From: Sambucus nigra
Lineage: Eukaryota; Streptophyta; Magnoliopsida; Dipsacales; Adoxaceae
DNA: 64,000 bases
Assembly: GCA_949130495.1 (NCBI GenBank)
Contig: OX422219.1
Span: 265,593,111-265,657,110, forward strand
Direction: 5' to 3'
Made by a program: the position numbers and the translations under genes. The notes beneath the pieces were generated by a model. The model had not been told where the DNA came from. It did no database searches and worked only from the letters and a program-made list of their open reading frames with translations. The first letter of the stretch is position 1. Every line of letters starts with the position of its first letter. This document shows positions 22,837-34,749 of this stretch, in pieces.

Positions 22837-23513
22837 TGGAGAGATTTTCTTGGGATAAGAAATGTCTGCACAAAACATCTCAAACCGAAGACCTTTCTAT
22901 ATGTGAAAAGATTCAGGCCTCTTCTCCTTTATTCAGGACCAGAGTGTTAGAGTCTCTAAGAGACTCTACTTCTCCCCGATGTACCTGAGTCTTAAATAAA
23001 TAACATTTTAACTTATGACGAAGGAACATCGTAGCTTTTCGGGACCGTTGGGACATCTTCTTCGTTAGGAGTTTATTGGATATGTCTGACAAAAATATTT
23101 TGGCGCCAAAACTCATTCTTGCCTAGGAAGGCAACAGTTTGTGTTCCCCAGGTGTTACTTCATTAATGACGTGGCGCTGTCTTTTTCAACTGTCAAAGCA
23201 CTTCTCAAAGTGCCACATGTTCATTGGAAATAATTGTAGGCGGCCTTGCACGTGCGATAGTGGGAAACTTAAATGACGAACTCCAAAATTTCAAACGGCT
23301 ATACCCAACCACTTAAACCCTTTGTCACCGTCTTCTTCAAACTTCTATGTGCTTTAGAGAGAGAAAGCCTGCGAGAACTCCATTACTGTTAAGCTCTTGC
23401 TTACTTTCTTCCCCTCTTATCTTCTAAACCACCACCTGTGGTTGTGATACCTCAATCTCGTTCTTCAAATCCCTCTTACTTGAAGCTTTCCTGCTATCTT
23501 ATCGTCATTTGCC
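22837..23513 (+). promoter_or_regulatory. Leader and presumed promoter of the antisense PMD gene
   Basis: The segment between the 3' LTR and the PMD start codon. The last 170 bases are CT-rich and resemble a plant 5' UTR; a weak TATA-like GGCTATACCC lies near 23300. It also has to hold the polypurine tract of the sense element next to 22836. The promoter role is inferred from position. Confidence 0.4.
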
Positions 23514-26500
23514 ATGGCATCCTCCAACAACCCAGCTATCTCTGCTACCGATTCTCCGTCTTCTACCACTACTGCTACCTTTGCCTTGGATGTTGCCCGT
23601 CAGGAACAACTGAGGTTTTATCGTTGCTCTCCTATTTTTGGAGAAGGTGATCATTTTGCTGTTGCCTGCAGGACTGAGTATTTTTCTTCTAAGTTTGACG
23701 CTTTACTGTTAGGTGACAAAGACGAAGATTCTTTTGAGTGGGGCTTTCTTCCTCCAGAGGGAACTCTGTGATTTCGCCTGGAGCGAGGGGACTTCCCATG
23801 GTCCCATATTGATTTCGAAGTGCTCGGGGGATCTCCTGCCCACTTCGCTGCCTGGAACTCCCATATGCAAAGTTCTTATGCTGATATTCTCACCAAACTT
23901 GGGTTGCAATGGGCTAAATGGTTTGGTGAGTTCACTCTCTCGAAGAATAATGTTGCTCTTCCTATCCTGGTCTCTCGATGGAACGTTACTACTCATACGT
24001 TCATTGCTGCGTGGGGCGAGTTCACCATAACTTTAGAAGACGTGTGCGAGCTCCTGGGCCTCGATGCAATAGGTCATGAGCCCTATAATGATGAGGCTCT
24101 AGATGCTCAAGAGGCTGCCGACTGTTTGGATTTGGATCGTATATATCGAAGTTGATTCGGTTCATCCAACAAGGCTACCTTATCTCCTCTGATTAATTAT
24201 TTCTTCATGGGTTCCGGTGAAGTCAGTTGCTCAACAGATGCTCCTGGTCAAGGTACACCGTTGGAACTTCCTGCTTATATTCTTGTGATTCTCTCCCGTT
24301 TCCTTTTGACGAGAAAACCCAATGATCATCCCCGAAGGGACCTTATCAATATGTCCCTTTATTTAGCCCGAGGCATCAAACTTCCATTGGCTGCAATTAC
24401 CTTGGGATCCCTCTACACCTAGCTGGATAGGACTTTTCTCGATATGGAACGATTGCTTGGCCGTTTTAACTTGGCCAATTTTTCCAACGGCGTCCTTCTA
24501 ACGAGCTTCCTTTACTTTTGTTTTCCTGTCGTAGAGGCCAAAACTAACTGCCCTCCTTCGAGGGAGATAATTCTTCCCCACGGTCCTTTATTTATCATAG
24601 GAGACAAAGTCGAAAGGAGTTAATATCTGTGATTGATCACTTTCATAACTTCATCATGAGGCCCTACCAAAAGGAAGTCTTCTTTCATACTTGTGGATTT
24701 TTTCAACATGAAGCGAGGATGGTACAGGCCCCCACCGTGGATATTGAGGATCCCTCGCTGGCTGTGGTCCTTCTGTTCTCTTCAGGATATCTGCCTTCTT
24801 ACACCGAGTGGGGATATACTAGTGAGCACTATAATACCAACCAATGCAGTCGCCAGTTTGGGTTTGACCAGGGGGCTCCTCGTCCAGTGTTTCAATCGTC
24901 AAACCCCAAGGTTTCCTTCAGTGAGGCGTGTTCTCTATTTTCTTTAACCACTGCATGGGGAATAAGTTCTACAATGGCTGGGTGAGTCACCATTCCCAGC
25001 ATTACTAGGCAAGGGGATGTGACCCCTCTGTTTGCAACAAAATACTGGCCGAAACAACTGGCTAAAATTGCTGAGTTCGTTAAGGGAGATCGAGTGTATC
25101 CTCCCATTTCTTCATTTTCTGCCTTAGAGTTAGGGTTAAAAGGCAACTCCGTACTTGGGATGGAATTCCCTCTAAGTACGACCCCCAAGGCACCTCCTAC
25201 TGAGCTTCCCCAACTCTGTTCCATGATCCCCATTGCCACGCCCAAACCTCAAACCGCTACAGCCCCGAAGAAACCTACCCCTTCAACCGAAGCTACTACC
25301 GGCGAGGGGCCTTCTCAACCACCTACCAAGAAGGAGAAAACGGCCAAGAATGGGGCATCAAAGTCAAAATCTAAGTCCCAAAAGCCCTAGACTCCCGTGG
25401 CATCCCTCCCCATAGCCTCCATTCCTCTTTCCATGTCTATCGAAGTGGCTGAGCGCTTAAGGGAGGAAGCCCAGACGGAGATAGCTCGGATAAATGCTGA
25501 GTATCAACAACACGCTATCGTTGTTCCTTCTTTGGTTGCTTTTCCCTAGATCATGGTTGATCCCATGGAGCCAACGGTAAGGAGGAAAAAGAGTTCAAGG
25601 GTTCCTCGAGATATTGGTACTGGTGCGGCGGGGGCAAGGAAAAAGACTCTGGGTACCAAGTCTCAGAGGAAGCAAAATCCTGAGGTGCATCGTACTCCTT
25701 CCCCCTCTGTTGCTTCCACACCTCCTTCTTCGCCCGTGGTTATATCTTCTCATTCCCCTTCTGAATATGAGGAATGTATACTTTATTTACTCATTTCCTT
25801 TTTTGCTTAAGGAAAGCTACATTTGCTTATTTTTTTCTCGATAGCTATGGTGCAGGGGGTTGAAGAGGAAAGAGACAATCCCCTTAGTCCTCCCGTGAGC
25901 CCTTTTGTGGGGGGGACGCTTCGATATTTCTCGTACCGATGTGACTCCTCCCCGTTCCCCCATGACGGGGCTCACTTATTCTCGCCGTTTAGCATCCCAA
26001 CGTGCTAGGGAAGTTGCTGTGGGAGGTGATGTTGTTGAGCCTGTGGGTGTCTCTTCCCCACCAGAGGCCACGCAACCCGAGACAACACTCTCAGTCCCCT
26101 CTGATTTACCTACTCCACCCGAGATCCCTCTACCCATTGTTCTGGTTGAAGAAAGTGAGCCCGAGGTATGATTTCCTCTATATTTTATTTGGTATAGCGT
26201 CTTTTTGATCCCACTCCTTTATTTATTTATCTTGCTGAACCTCAAGATGTTTTGGGTGCCCCAAGTTGAAATATCGTCGTTGTTAGCTAACATTCTTCTT
26301 CCAACGATGTTGATGAGACCTCTGACCGCTATTCCCCTTTTCAGTGCCACAACCAAGGTAAGTAACACCTATAGAGATTTCTTCGCTTTTTTCTGTATTT
26401 ATTCCTTTTTTCTAATACTTGCCTTCATGTTACAGCTTTCTCCCGATCTTGTACCCCCTACTTCTCTTGGTGGTCTTCATGCATATGAGGCCAAGGTTGG

Positions 26501-27958
26501 TGCTCTTGTCCAGCATAGTGGCCCTTCAGCGCCCCTCCATGTTGGGGCTTCATTTGGGAGTCTATCATCTTCTCTCGATGAATCCCCTATGATGGCCTTG
26601 GTGCCTTATGTAGGTGAGGGGGTTTTTCCGAGCGTTGAGGCTTCTGTAACTAGGGACCCCGTTATGGCTTCTGAGGCAATGATCTCGCCCCCAACGGTTC
26701 CTGTCCCTGCAGCTGCCACATTGACTCCCGTTCTTGTCCCTGTAGTGACTAAGGTAGTTTTGTTACTTCTCACGAGCTTCCACCTTATAAGGGTGACTTA
26801 TCAACGAAAATGCTTGTTAAGATTTTTCATAAACTCCACCTTATAACGGTGACTTAACAACGAAAATGCTTGTTAAGATTTTTCATAAACTCCACCTTAT
26901 AATGGTGACTTAACAACAAAAACACTTGTTAAGATTTTTCATAAACTCCACCTTATAACGGTGACTTAACAACGGAAATGCTTGTTAAGATTTTTCATAA
27001 ACTCCACCTTATAACGGTGACTTAACAACGAAAACTCTTGTTAAGATTTTTAATGAACTCCACCTTATAACGGTGACTTAACAACGAAAATGCTTTTTAA
27101 GATTTTTCATAAACTCCACCTTATAACGGTGACTTAACAACGAAAATGATTGTTAAGATTTTTCATGAACTTATTATGCACTCTATCTCTTCTGAGGTTG
27201 CTCGGGAAGATTCTACCCTAGTTCTTTCTCATATGGGATCACCCCATCGGGAACCTGCTGTTTCGGAAAACTCTGGTCATGATGATCAAGGTTCCACGAC
27301 TGGTGCTGCAGCAGAGAGCGAATCTGGGTGCGAACTTCCTCTTCCTGACTTGGCTGCTCACGCTTTCTGCCTGATGGTTTTTCGGCAGTCTCCTCAAATG
27401 CCTACCAACCATCGCTTGGTGATTGAACAACTGGTGAATCGTCACCCTGATACCTTCACATCGGATTGCCTTCATTACAATATTCACGTGATGAGTCACA
27501 GACTTCAAGGCATGGCGGTCATTTTTGCTAAAATTGCTAGTACGCCTACTGCAAGCATTACCAGATCCATCCTTAACCAATTTTTGGGTTTTTTGAGGGA
27601 GTTGGGGCATGATGGTTTCCGTTTTGACTGGCTTATAACACATTTAAAGACTTTGAAGAACCAATAACTGATCGTCCAGAGGGAAGTTCTACGAAAGCAT
27701 CAGGAGGATGAGTGAGCTGAGGAAGCTAAGTTGGTCACCTTAGCACCCCTTTTAGAAGCAGTGGATCAAGAGGTAAAGGATGCCGAAGAAGCTTTGTGTC
27801 TGGTCAAGCTGAAATGAGAGAGACTCCTCATCGAACGTACCCAAGTGCAGACGAGGCTGGAGGTTTTTATTAATGCCCAACGGTCTTTCACGGTAGCTTC
27901 TTCGAGCCTTCCTGGAGATTTTTTCTCTTCCTCGGATTTATCGTTTCTCTTAGGCTAA
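23514..27958 (+). pseudogene. Antisense PMD (plant mobile domain) gene with introns, carried by Tat1
   Basis: Starts at an ATG (MASSNNPAIS) preceded by a CT-rich leader. The plant mobile domain follows: VLPILVSRWN-like and FIAAWGEFTITLEDVCELLG at about residues 150-185, LYLARGIKLPLAAITLGSLY at 24350-24420, then LLFSSGYLPSYTEWG and QFGFDQGAPRPV at 24765-24890. A Pro/Lys/Ser-rich tail follows (TKKEKTAKNGASKSKSK), then short exons and a C-terminal charged, probably coiled-coil part at 27660-27900. Likely introns: 25776-25844, 26166-26246, 26358-26435 (clean GTAAGT...TTACAG) and about 26754-27196. PMD proteins such as MAIN/MAIL1 are nuclear factors, and the domain is also known in transposons. 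Breaks: in-frame stops at 23769, 24153, 24420, 24983, 25388 and later, and one frameshift near 24600. It lies opposite to gag-pol. Confidence 0.85.
26777..27169. repeat. Seven tandem copies of a 56-bp unit
   Basis: Units beginning CTCCACCTTATAACGGTGAC start at about 26777, 26834, 26890, 26946, 27002, 27058 and 27114, with only a few base differences. A 56-bp period shifts the reading frame each time, and the array lies between a good donor at 26754 and a plausible acceptor at 27196, so it is best read as intron content rather than coding sequence. Confidence 0.95.
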
Positions 27959-28207
27959 TGGCATTTTCTTATATATCCTCCATCTTCTTTTATCTATGTA
28001 ATTATTGGGCGATAGCTCCCAAATTTGTAATGGTCCATTGTTTATGAATGAAGAATGTATACTTTCCAATTCTTCCATGTGTTGTGACTGCTTTTGTATG
28101 TTATAAATTTATGCATTTATGTAATTCTTTCATTGTGTTTAAATTGTAATTAAAACTTGTATATTCCTAACAACAACTAGTTATAACAGTGGTTCAAACT
28201 TGGTTGT
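27959..28207. other. Convergent gap between the PMD gene and integrase
   Basis: About 250 AT-rich bases where the plus-strand PMD gene and the minus-strand pol end tail to tail. It presumably holds both 3' ends; no unmistakable poly(A) signal was singled out. Confidence 0.4.
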
Positions 28208-29798
28208 TTACACGTAATAAACCTTCAGCCATTTATTATTAATTTTGAATGGCTTATCTTCCTCCAACTTCGAAATTAAATAATAACCTGAATCATGAGC
28301 TTCCCTTACAACGAAAGGTCCCTCCCAATTTGCTACAAACTTTGGTAGAGGAAGCCCGCTAATGTGCTTCATTGCTGCTTTCAAAATGAGGTCTCCCTCC
28401 ATGAACTTTCTTGGTCTTACCAAGCTATCGTATGCCCTGGAGAGTTGTTTTGTATATATTTGATAGTGTTGCATCGCATTATCTCTGTGTTCATCCAACG
28501 CTTCCAACTGCACATGTCTATTATGAGGGAGCTTGCTACTTCGCAAGGCATATCGAGCAGAGGGGACTTCTAACTCCACTGGAAGGACTGCCTTCGCCCC
28601 ATAAACGAGAGAGAATTGAGTGTATCCTGTGGGTCTCTGCTTGGTTGTTCGATAGGCCCACAATACATCTAGTATCTTGTCATCCCATGACCCTAAAAAG
28701 TCCTCCATCATCTTGGCCAAAATTTTAACCATGGTTTTGTTAGTCGCTTTGACTTGACCATTTCCCTTTGGGTACGCCACCAATGAAGTGTGATGAATAA
28801 TGGAGCACTTGTCTGTGAGCATTGTTACTTCCGAATTGATGAAGCCCATTATCTGAAAGAAGAACCTTTGGGATCCCAAAATGGCAAATGATGTATTCTC
28901 TGAGGAAGTTGCTCACCACCCCAGCCGTTGCTCTTCTGAGTCGTATCGCTTCGGCCTATTTTGTAAAACACTCTGTTGCTACCAGTATCCATATCTTTCC
29001 CCTCGAAGAAGGATGTACTTCCCCTACCAGGTTGAATGCCCAAGTGTGAAATGGATAGGGTGTTGCCAGAGAGTGTAAGTCCACCGATGGGGCATGGATC
29101 ATATTCCCATGAAGTTGGCAAGATTTGCATCTTCGGACGAAGTCAACCGAGTCTTTCTCCATCATTGGCCAATAATACCCCAGTGCCATCAGCTGATCGT
29201 ATAACTTGGCCCCTCCTATATGAGCTGGATCATGAGCCTATTTGAGGACCTCAACTGCTTCTTCCTTCGTGATACAATGCGACGGCCTGTCGAAGTATCC
29301 CCTTCGATAGAACTACCCATCCAGGATATAGAACCTCGGGGCCCTTCATCTTAGGAGTTCCACGTCCATTTTCTCCGTTGGGACAATTCCATTATGAATG
29401 ATGTCGATATAGGGCTGCCTCTAGTCCATTTGAGTTTCAATGAAATGGCACTCAGCTGCTTCGAAGAATAACTGACACTTATCGCACTTCCGTTGTAGTT
29501 CTGTCGCATCTTGCTTCATTCTAGGCCAGAAATACTCCTCTCTTTGAATCCATCTATATAGAGGTATCTCGATCATATCGCGGTGCTCCTCGTGCATTTT
29601 CTTCAACCTTCACTCTGCTTCCTCTAGGCTAATACATCTTGACAACCATCCCCCAACATTTTTATAGTAAAGGTTTCCCTGGTCTGTAAAGTATTGGGCT
29701 AACTCTCTTAACCCCATGGCTCCTTCACCAGACTCCAGTTGTTTTATAATCTCTCCCCTCCAGTCTGCGTCCTCCTCCATCGGTAGTATTGACTGCAC
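28208..29798 (-). pseudogene. Tat1 integrase with two H2C2 modules and lost catalytic residues
   Basis: Integrase inserts the cDNA into the genome. Two consecutive zinc-binding modules are seen: MHEEH...EEYFWPRMKQD...KCDKCQ (29421-29606) and AHDPAHIGG...GYYWPMMEKD...CKSCQ (29050-29240). The core follows, with WAFNLVGEVHP where the family has Asp (D to N, GAC to AAC), a frameshift near the SDNG motif (about 28855), and GNGQVKATNKT where Glu is expected (E to K). The C-terminal part contains PHNRHVQLEALDEHRDNA, YDSLVRPRKFMEGDL and KFVANWEGPFVV. Two of the three catalytic residues are changed, so this copy cannot be active. The stop is just before 28208. Confidence 0.9.
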
Positions 29799-29819
29799 TA
29801 CCGAAGGAGCTATCCTTCA

Positions 29820-30227
29820 TTAGATCACAATGATAGTCTTATCGTTACCCATGACCATTTTCTGGGTGATAGTGGCATAGGCGTCTGGATGGCGGTTCAT
29901 CATTCTGGGATGTCTTCTGATCGTGGTCCGATGGAACTGGTTGAGAAGCCTCTGAATGATTGTTCTGTATGGCGCCAGGCTCATGTGTTTCAACGCATAT
30001 TCTCCATTTACTTGCTGAATCACTAAGTTTGAGTCACCTTTAATGCAGAGTGAATGAATTCCCCTTCGAAGAGCCTCCAGCAGCCCTAGTACCAATGCCT
30101 CGTACTCTGCTTCGTTATTGGAACAAGGGAAATCTAGCTTGTAGGAAAGGCAAATATCCTCCATCCCTTTTGAAAGAATAACCCCCACTCCTCCCTTCTT
30201 TTCCGTTGAAGATCCATCGAACTGCAT
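29820..30227 (-). pseudogene. Tat1 archaeal-type (second) RNase H
   Basis: The peptide begins MQFDGSSTEKKGGVGVILS, keeps NNEAEYEALVLGLLEALRRG with the catalytic Glu, then IKGDSNLVIQQVNGEY with the next Asp. This D-E-D arrangement and the AEYEAL.LGL signature are those of the archaeal-like RNase H gained by Tat-clade elements. It degrades RNA in RNA/DNA hybrids during reverse transcription. It sits between the retroviral-type RNase H remnant and the integrase. The frame differs from RT, so a frameshift lies between. Confidence 0.92.
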
Positions 30228-30258
30228 CGTCTATTCCTCATCAGTTGTATCCAGATAA

Positions 30259-31896
30259 TTAGCCTGTAAGTTCCTGATGGAAAGACTGCCAATAGATCGG
30301 CATACGCCTGGATCTTGATGGAAAGACTGTCAATAGATCGACATACACCTGGATCTTGATCGCACGAGGAACCACACACTTCAAGTCATATTCTGAGAGG
30401 ATGAGGAACCATCTGGCTGCCCTGCCAATCAATATAGTCCTTGCCAATAAATACTTAATAGGATCACATCTAGTTATAATATGAATTGTAAAAGACATCA
30501 TATAATGTCTAAGTTTTTGTGCTACAAAGACTAAGGCTAAACAATGCCTTTCTAAACTACTATATCTAATCTCTGGCCCCTGTATGATTCTGCTAAGGTA
30601 GTAACTCGACCGTTCTTACCCGTCCACTTCTTGTGCCAGCAGAGCTCCAACGGACCTCATGGTGGACGTAGGGTATAACTACAATGGTACTCCTTCCTGG
30701 GGGGGAACCATGATCTGTGGTGAAACGAGCAGTTTCTTCAGCCCAACGAGAGGCTCCTGGTGAACCTCCTCCTACCTGAATTTCATGTTCTTTCGCAACA
30801 GCTGCATCAGTGGGTGTGTTATTTCGGCTAATCCAGGCATAAATCTCCTAAGGTAGGAGACTTTACCGAGAAAACTCTTCAGCTCCTTCGCCGTTCTTGG
30901 ACATGGAATCTCTGAGATCGCTCGCTATTTATCTTGGTCCATCTGCACCCCTTGTCGATCCACCATAAAGCCTAGAAACTTCCTGCTCTTTACTCCGAAG
31001 ACACACTTTAACAGGTTCATCCTCAATTTATACCTCCCGCATCGAACAAATACCTTCCTTACATCATCCAGATGGGACTCTTCCTTCTTCGATTTGATGA
31101 CCAAGTCGTCCACGTAGAACTCTATAAATTTGTGGAAGAAATCATTAAAAATGGCCATCATTGTCCTGTGGTATGTAGCCCCAACGTTCTTGAGTCCAAA
31201 CGGCATCACTTTGTACATGAAGTTTCCCAACGGAGTTCTGAATGCCGTTTTCTCTGCATCTGCGGGGTCCATCTTTATCTGGTTGTACCCTACGTACCCA
31301 TCCATGAAGCTATACATCTCATGACTAACCATGGCATCTATCAAACTGTCGATGGAGGGTAGGGGAATATCATCCTCGGGGAAGGCCCTATTCAAGTCTC
31401 TGAAGTCCACGCAGATCCTTATTTGGTTCTTATCTTTCTTCCCCACTGGCACCATGCTGGATAGGCAAAGGGGATGTTGTATCGACTTGATGAATCCTGC
31501 TGTCAACAAACGTTGGACCTCTTTATTAATCTTCAAGTCTAGTTCAGGTTTGTTAGTCCTCGTTGCCTGCTTCATCAGAATAGCTGAAGGCATCACATTT
31601 AGTTTGTGGTTGCTCACTTCCTCATCCAGTCCTTCCATTTCAGTGTACTTCCATGCGAAGACGTCTATGAATTCCCGAATCAGCTCAACCAGTGCATTTC
31701 GCTTCTCCTCACCGAGGTATTTTGAGATAAAGATGGGCCTTGGATCATCCCTTTCTCTTGTTAAGTTCAGCTGCTCCAACTCTTGTGCCTGGGGCTTCGG
31801 TTGATCTCCCATGTAGTCTAGTTCTTCGGCGACATCTTCTATGAACTCTTGTATGTTGGAGTTGTGTATCACCATACACTGTCCCCATTGATCCAC
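30259..31896 (-). pseudogene. Tat1 reverse transcriptase and degraded RNase H
   Basis: RT motifs in order on the minus strand: KPELDLKINKEVQRLLTAGF, IRICVDFRDLNRAFPEDDIP, YSFMDGYVGYNQIKM, VMPFGLKNVGATY and the catalytic FYVDDLVIKSKK, then MNLLKCVFGVKSRKFLGFMV. A stop at 30925 comes just before the thumb (SEIPCPRTAKELKSFLGKV). The retroviral-type RNase H downstream (30259-30780) is ruined by stops and shifts. Gag, protease and this domain are in one frame, which is characteristic of a gag-pol polyprotein. Confidence 0.95.
30274..30356. repeat. 41-42-bp tandem duplication within pol
   Basis: The phrase TGATGGAAAGACTG followed by CAATAGATCG occurs twice in succession (from about 30274 and 30316), with transitions between copies. 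It lies at the frameshift between RNase H and archaeal RNase H, and may have caused it. Confidence 0.85.
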
Positions 31897-31969
31897 TAAG
31901 AAACACTCATATATCGGGTCAACCTCATCCTTAGTCTCTTCGGTCGCCCGTTCACACCGTTATAAGCAG

Positions 31970-33100
31970 TACACCATTTTCCCCACTTTCGTGATGATTT
32001 TCTTGCATTGCCTGCTGGTAGTTCTTGCCACGGCCTTCCTCTTCTTTTCTCTAGAAGCCTCAGTGATTCTTTCCCCTCAGAAATGACTTACCACGCTTTT
32101 CCGTTGGACCTCATGCTCCATGGGGTCGGCTTTGGGTCTCATCCTGTCTTTGAACTTCTTCGAGATATTTTGGGGTCGAGGGATCACCTGATGGGCTTCT
32201 TCGGCCCTCACCCCTTCGTTACTTGCACCCTCTTTACTTTTCTCATTCAAGGGCCCCATTCTCTCTCTAATCGAGGGAACCCATGCTCCCTCCATTCTCC
32301 TTGTCAGTACCCACCCATCTTCCTTCAGCTCTGTATAAAATGCCGCATCCACCAAGTGTGCTTCTTCGATAGAGAAAGTCCTCTTCATATCTCTAATGGT
32401 CACTTCTGTTCCCTTGATATTTGCCTTGGTGCATTGCTGATAAGTTGAAGGAACTAACCCTTGGTTGTGCATCCACACTCTCCCTATTAGTAAATGATAG
32501 GAAGTTGCACTTTATATTACATGGAACTTAATGTGGGAACTCAGATTTCCCATCACAATCCCAACATTCACATACCTGATGGACTTGGAAGATTGGTTGT
32601 CATACCCCGAAATTACCAAAGGCATAGGAACCAACCTCTCTCCCGGAATGTTATCCGCGTGGAAGGAGTTGATTGGCATAATATTGATGGAATCACCCCT
32701 ATCCATAAGAGTCCTTGCAAAGATGACCCCGTTGACGCTAGCGGTTACATATAGAGGCCTGTTATGAGGGAACCTTACAGCTCTATCCGCATTGCTGAAG
32801 GTTACTTCTGACAGAAACTTCTTCACCATCCTAGCCATGGGTCCCCTCCGCCTTAGCGAGGGGACTGCGTTCCTCCTTGCAATGTCCAAAATTACATGAG
32901 TTATCTCTATCCTGCTCTCCTTCGGGATCCCCATTTGATCAAAGAATGAAGTGAACTTTTTAGATTTTGAAACTGCACTATACTCCATGAACGGGTCTGC
33001 TTCGTCACTTTCAACTCTATATACGTCTTCCATGTCTTTAGCGCTTGCTTCATCGTAGGCTAAAACTACGTTAGCCATTCCCCTGGTGTAATTTTCCAGA
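31970..33100 (-). pseudogene. Tat1 aspartic protease and protease-RT linker
   Basis: The protease fold is recognised by PLYVTASVNGVIFARTLMDR followed by GDSINIMPINSF, where the DxGS active site has become DRGDS. It is followed by LVPMPLVISGYD and IKFHVI, then after a stop HLLIGRVWMHNQGLVPST, the conserved LLGRxWxH block. The linker to RT at 31970-32478 is charged and has stops at about 32077 and 31970. It cleaves the polyprotein in active relatives. Confidence 0.85.
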
Positions 33101-33109
33101 GCCTCTTCG

Positions 33110-34707
33110 AACTCCTTCTACTTCATCGTTAACCTCCCCCCTCCTCTTTCTGCCTCCTCATTATAGGCCATCACCAGATTGGCTCCGTTTGCTAGAAGTG
33201 GGTTGTTATTAATGTTCTGCGGGGGGATTTGCAATGTCCCCTCCTTTATGTACTTGTCGATGATGCTTCACAGTGTAAAGCAACTCTCTGTTGGATGCTG
33301 GATCTTTCGATGAACCTGGCAGTATTTGGGATCCGCCCTCGTCGCAGCATCAGGTTCTTCTTCTGGAACACCTTTTGGTTCATAAACCATTCCACCTTGG
33401 ACCATTGCGTTATAACAACTCACCACCTCCTCTATCGTACAAGGCAACGGTGGAGGGTCTTCTATGTCCCTTTTAAACTTTCTCTTGTTGTACTTCTTCG
33501 GTGCCTTCCCCCCATCTTCCCTCTCGACGTATCCTACCCGTGGGGGTTAAGAACTTCCCCCCACGGTTTGCATCGACTGCCTGAACATCATGGGAGCCAC
33601 CACCGGGATGGGTTGTACCACTAAAGAGATATTTCTTGCGGATTTTAGGAATGCTGAAAAAGTTCCCTCACGCGTCTTGTTGATAAGGTGGAAAATATAT
33701 TCGGGAAGTAGTCCCTCAGCAGAAATCTGCAATAACTTGGATTCCTTGGCTTCTTCCCTTACATCGAGGGACCTTTCCCTGAACCTTCGAATATAGTCCA
33801 CCACCTCTTATCCCAGTCTCTGCTTCTCCCTACCGAGTTGGGTGACGGTGAACTCATCTTGTGCCAAGAAGAACTTCTGGACAAATAATGCATGCATCTC
33901 CTCCCACGTAGAAACGCTATTGGGAGTCAAATGGGAGTACCAGGTGTATGCCTTGTCGGTTAGGGATTTGGAAAACTCCCTCAATCTAAGCTTCTTATCA
34001 TTGCAATGTGCTCCTAAGTGTTCAACAAAACGCTTAATGTTCTCCTTCGGGTTCCCGCCTTTCCCTGTGTATTTTTCAAATATAGGGGGAACATAGTCCT
34101 TCGAGTAAGGCTCGTCATTGTATTCCTGAGGGTAAGGTGTTCGGAAGTCATCATAGATCGAAGCTACCTCTCCCACAGATTGCGAGGAAGCCTGCATGAA
34201 CTTTAGCATCCCCTTTTACATCTCCCTTCTCATTTCTTCCATGGGTGATGGGGCAACGACTAATGGGGTTACAGCCAGAACACCCATTAAAGATGGAGCC
34301 ATGGTTACTGCTGGCGCCGTTGATACTCCAGAGATTCCCACCGTTGGATTCACGACGGAGGGTATGGTTGCTGGGATCATTTCAATAATACCCGCACCTG
34401 GTGGGGCCATTGGAGCTACCCCTAGTGTTACGAAATCATTAGCCTCCAAACCTCCCAGCATAGTTGAAGCTACTGGGGTTTGCAAAAACTCATAAAACTT
34501 GCTCATGAGGAGCGAAATCTGGGTGGGTCCCAACCCCACGCTCGTGGAAGGTTATGCCACCCCTGGAACACCTGACGCCATTGGAACCGGAGGTATCTCT
34601 ACCAGATGAGCCCCATCCCTTAAGGACGCTAGTTCTCTCGCGGCCTATTCTTCATTGTCCAGGATATCATCAAAGTTGAGTCTTTGAGTATCATTATCTT
34701 GTGCCAT
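33110..34707 (-). pseudogene. Tat1 gag
   Basis: Starts at an ATG at 34707 (MAQDNDTQRLNFDDILDN), 23 nt beyond the PBS and in frame with all downstream gag-protease-RT pieces. The capsid part has PPIFEKYTGKGGNPKENIKR, LTDKAYTWYSHLTPNSVSTW and ALFVQKFFLAQDEF. A divergent Cys/His knuckle YCQVHRKIQHPTESC lies near 33300-33340, as in Tat gags. Stops fall at about 34650, 34560, 34216, 33808 and 33547. The N-terminal Ala/Pro/Val-rich stretch at 34216-34500 is low complexity. Confidence 0.9.
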
Positions 34708-34729
34708 ACTCCTTACGTAAGAGAATGCC

Positions 34730-34747
34730 TCCCCAACAGAGTCACCA
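34730..34747 (-). other. Tat1 primer binding site
   Basis: Two bases after the 5' LTR the minus strand reads TGGTGACTCTGTTGGGGA, close to the TGGCGACTCTGCTGGGGA type used by Ogre/Tat-like elements. The equivalent site of Tat2 is at 52583-52600. Confidence 0.85.
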
Positions 34748-34749
34748 AA

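Noticed and set aside
26777..27169. Possible CRISPR-like array
   Set aside because: Copies are directly adjacent at a 56-bp period without unique spacers, in plant transposon DNA; it is a minisatellite.
31331..31804. 157-codon plus-strand frame
   Set aside because: Exact antisense shadow of the Tat1 RT, which has clear catalytic motifs on the minus strand.
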